A DNA stretch of 64,000 nucleotides from contig NMRB01000672.1 in assembly GCA_002633025.1 (NCBI GenBank), positions 37,784 to 101,783 of the forward strand, read 5' to 3'. This DNA is from Notospermus geniculatus. Its lineage: Eukaryota; Nemertea; Pilidiophora; Heteronemertea; Lineidae. The position numbers and the translations under genes are program-made. This document shows, one piece after another, positions 61,050-64,000 of this stretch. Positions within the stretch are counted from its first letter, which is position 1, and every line of letters starts with the position of its first letter. The notes beneath the pieces are model-generated. The model had not been told where the DNA came from, searched no databases, and saw nothing but the letters and a program-made list of their open reading frames with translations.

Positions 61050-63987
61050 ATGGATGGCATGTGCTTGTTTCGGAAACTCGGTGCTGGCGCCAAGTTCGAT
61101 TTTAAACGATTTCAAGGTGATGCGGAACGATTAAAGGTATGTTACCTTTGGAGGTAGTCATAAAGAACATTATGTGCAGACAATGAATAATATGAAGTGC
61201 AACAGTCTTCCTATTTTGAACATAGAACACGTTGTTTGGTTGCTGTTGCTTGTGTATCATGGTATGGAGCGCCCAGGCAGCAACAATTACAATTTGCTCA
61301 GGTGTCTTCTTGGTGTGATAGGAATCAGCGTCCTAGGAATGCAAGTCCGCCAAACAATAGGCCTACCCCGCTATTGTCAGGTTATATTCGAACGGTCATG
61401 GTGTCTCTAGCCATATATTCTAATACCATGCTGAACAATAAGACTGGAATTTATTTGGTTCCCTATCCTGGGGGACTTGGATTTCTTTCACACCGGCTCA
61501 GCCAGAACCCAATCAGGGGGGGGGGGCTAAAGCCATTTTGCCACTTAAATGAGTTACTCCTTTCTGGTATTTGAAGGTTGTGCGCCCAAGGATCAACCCT
61601 CAAGCAAAAGTCGAAGACAAATCTTGGGATTTCTTCAACAAGGGGTCCAAGGAAAGGGATACCGAAGTCTTCTCTGAGGATCTGGAAGACAGCGAAGAAG
61701 AATGTTTAGAAACTCACCATGCCAAGAAAAGGAAACTGGATCCTGATTCCGACTCGGAGAATGAGAGCTCAGAGGAAGACTCGGAGGAATCTGAGGATGC
61801 ATCTGTTGAGGAGGAGGAAGAGGATCAGGATGTTGAACTGCAGCTGCTTGGTTCAATCAAATCAAACAGCACAGAAACAAAGCGATTGGAAAGAAAAAAG
61901 AAAAAGAAGAAATTATCCCCTGAGATTGTTGCTCAGCTAAAACAGGAAAAGGTAATCTGAGCCTATAGTGATGATAAGATTTGGTCCTATCATAGATCGT
62001 TACAAAATGATGTCCCCCTTTTGAGTAGCAAATAACTGAAATATGAATTGCTGTGCCTGTCTCACTATGTCCAATCACCTGCAGGAGATGATATTCTCTT
62101 TTCAGATCAATGGTTTTAGAAGAAAACACAGAATCCATGTGTATGGCAGTGACATACCAGATCCATTTGCCAAATTCTCACAACTGGAAGAAGAATTTCA
62201 TTTACACCCTCAAATCATCAAGAACATCCAAGCATCTGGTTATGAGGCACCTACTCCTATACAGATGCAGGCTATTCCAGTAATGATGGAGGTAAAGTTC
62301 TCAGTCACCTCGCATGTTTCTTTCCTACAACCTGCAAGAAGACTTGCCTCCTGAGATCAGAGGGGAACCTCCATGTCTTCTCATCTCACACAATGATAAG
62401 CTCTTAGTTTGAAATCTTCTTTGTTTCAGAGGAGAGAAATACTGGCATGTGCACCAACTGGTTCGGGAAAAACGGCAGCATTTCTGATTCCTGTCCTACA
62501 CCACTTACAGCAACCCAGAAATAAAGGTTTCCGGGCATTGATATTGGCTCCAACACGAGAACTTGCTCAACAGGTAGGTTGGGGATAAGTTGCAGATGCT
62601 TTTGGCATCATTGGGGCAATATCAAGAGTGAGTCCTCCTGGTCTGGATGCATTAAAGTCAGGAAAAAAAATCCAAGTCATTTCTCTTTGAACAGTTTGTC
62701 ATTCAGTTCTCTTTCGATGGATCATCTTGTATAACAGTGTGTGCAACTACTTTACAGATTTATCGGGAGTGTTGTCGACTGGCTGAGGGCAGAGGTTTCA
62801 GAATCCACTACATTGACAAAGCTAGCTCTGCTATGAAGAAATTTGGTCCCAAGTCGGCACAGAAATTTGGTAACTTTTACTCCTTCCCATTTAATATTGG
62901 ACGAGCCTCTTTTAAACTAATCCTTGTTCAGTAACCCTGAGCTTTACTGAAGTATTTCTTGACATCCTTTTACAGATATACTAGTCACAACTCCAAACAG
63001 ACTAGTCTACTTGCTTAAACAGGAACCACCAGCCATTAATCTGAAAAGGTATGTTTCTGGTCGTGGTATCTGGTCTTGTTTTGTCATTCATGTAGATCAT
63101 GGCAAAAAGGGATGTACCCCTCGACCTGAAAGCTAGCTATGGCCATGGAAGATGACCTTGATGTTTCATCAATACTGCGTCAGTCATTTACTAAAGGGCC
63201 AGTGGTGTGCAGATGTGATTGACAGCTGCTCCTACCCTTCAGACAATGCACATGTTGGCTGATGCTGAATAAACTGGTGTTATTGAGAGGGCAATACTCA
63301 ATCTAAACTCTTCACCTAACATACTTATCCTTCTAGTGTCGAGTGGTTTATTGTCGATGAATCTGACAAGCTGTTCGAAGAAGGAAAACAAGGATTCAGA
63401 GATCAGTTAGCCATGATCTACAAGGCGTGCGATTCTAAAAACGTGAGGAGAGGGATGTTTAGTGCAACATTTGCATATGATGTGGAGGAATGGTGTAAAC
63501 TCAACCTGGATAATGTGGTCTCAGTTTATATTGGTGCTCGGTAAGTTGAACTTCTCGTCAACAGAGGTTGGAGCTACATATACGTTATAGCATCAGGCCT
63601 ACCTTCTTACCTTTATATTTAAAGTCTGGTGAAGATGCTTGCTCATATCCTCCTGCTCCATGAGTTAGTTTATGCTTTTCTCAAAAGATCACGTTTGTGA
63701 TTTGATCCCCCACTTTTCTTTTGACGAGTTGTCAATGTTGGTATTGACCCAGCTAGACAAATTGCTTTTGCAGGAATGCTGCGACAGACACTGTCGACCA
63801 AGAATTGCTTTTCGTAGGAAGTGAATCAGGGAAACTGCTGGCGATTCGAGAGATCATTCGAAAAGGATTCCAGCCTCCTATGTTGGTGTTTGTTCAGTCG
63901 AAAGATAGAGCTAAGGAGTTATTTCATGAACTTATTTATGATGGCATCAATGTTGATGTGATCCATGCGGATAGAACACAGTTGCAG
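61050..63987 (+). CDS. DDX52: DEAD-box RNA helicase DDX52 (Rok1), 5' part
   Basis: ATP-dependent RNA helicase needed for 18S rRNA and small-subunit processing in the nucleolus. Exons join in phase: 61050-61136, 61577-61951, 62106-62291, 62430-62573, 62758-62869, 62976-63048, 63337-63540 and 63774-63987; the last ends with a donor and the gene continues past the window. The N-terminus ([12 protein letters not shown]) matches the family. Exon 2 is an acidic then Lys-rich linker. Helicase core: Q motif around [10 protein letters not shown] (residues ~205-214), motif I APTGSGKT (~224-231), Ia PTRELA, Ib TTPNRL, II DESD (the DDX52-type variant of DEAD), III SAT in MFSATFAYD, then the start of the second RecA-like domain ([15 protein letters not shown]). 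The acceptor before 61577 (tatttgaag) has a poor pyrimidine tract but keeps the frame. Confidence 0.93.
61312..61494 (-). repeat. ggtgtga-terminated MITE family, copy 3 (inverted)
   Basis: Reads ggtgtgataggaat at the left and ends atttctttcacacc. On the minus strand it contains accatgacc, cgaatataacctgacaat and cttgcattcctagga like copies 1 and 2. Located in DDX52 intron 1. Confidence 0.7.
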
Positions 63988-64000
63988 GTGGGTTAGGCCA

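Overview
The window looks like nuclear DNA of an invertebrate deuterostome, most likely an echinoderm or other ambulacrarian. The genes are intron-rich with GT-AG splice sites, the proteins resemble vertebrate orthologues domain for domain, and the words taggcctac and tacatgta recur in the non-coding DNA. The species assignment is inference, not a database result. There are no operons, CRISPR arrays or bacterial genes. Assembly gaps lie at 41007-41714 and 59619-59622, with single Ns at 1232, 7292, 19712 and 60693.

Layout, left to right: a MITE-like repeat (469-796); MRPS16 (+, 1662-2129); an unrecognised 628-aa proline-rich/coiled-coil protein in 14 exons (-, 7361-3010); a 14-finger C2H2 zinc-finger gene (+, 8293-11877); an intronless membrane-anchored acidic protein (-, 14133-13474); a secreted GDPD/sphingomyelinase-D-like phospholipase in 7 exons (-, 17815-15495); the 3' part of a small coiled-coil gene (+, to 20128); about 5.6 kb of apparently non-coding DNA; PXMP2 (-, 27203-25719); a DGCR2-like membrane protein with a long PPxY-containing tail (+, 28487-35672, with an apparent 1-base frameshift); SANBR/KIAA1841 (+, 40189-47369, complete despite an intronic gap); a RAMA-domain protein recalling ANKRD31 (-, 51866-48298); RPUSD4 (+, 53221-56639); EIF2B1 lacking its first codons (-, 59516-57362); and the 5' part of DDX52 (+, 61050 to the window edge).

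Four neighbouring pairs are head to head with short spacers: the unknown protein with the zinc-finger gene, PXMP2 with the DGCR2-like gene, the RAMA protein with RPUSD4, and EIF2B1 with DDX52. Several gene products belong to general housekeeping (mitochondrial translation and rRNA modification, eIF2B, 18S rRNA processing helicase, peroxisomal membrane), but nothing suggests a shared pathway.

The most unusual content is the set of small palindromic mobile elements. At least four copies of a roughly 73-bp near-palindrome occur, two flanked by near-perfect 9-10 bp direct repeats. A 66-bp hairpin has perfect 10-bp flanking repeats. A 361-bp insertion with 10-bp repeats is nested inside another element. 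A perfect 107-bp-arm palindrome with an 8-bp duplication lies just upstream of the SANBR start codon. A roughly 0.9-kb element with six 41-bp subterminal repeats and a tRNA-like core lies between PXMP2 and the DGCR2-like gene. A TA-flanked MITE has inserted exactly into the EIF2B1 stop codon without destroying it. All exon coordinates come from reading frame, splice consensus and remembered family similarity; no alignment was run.
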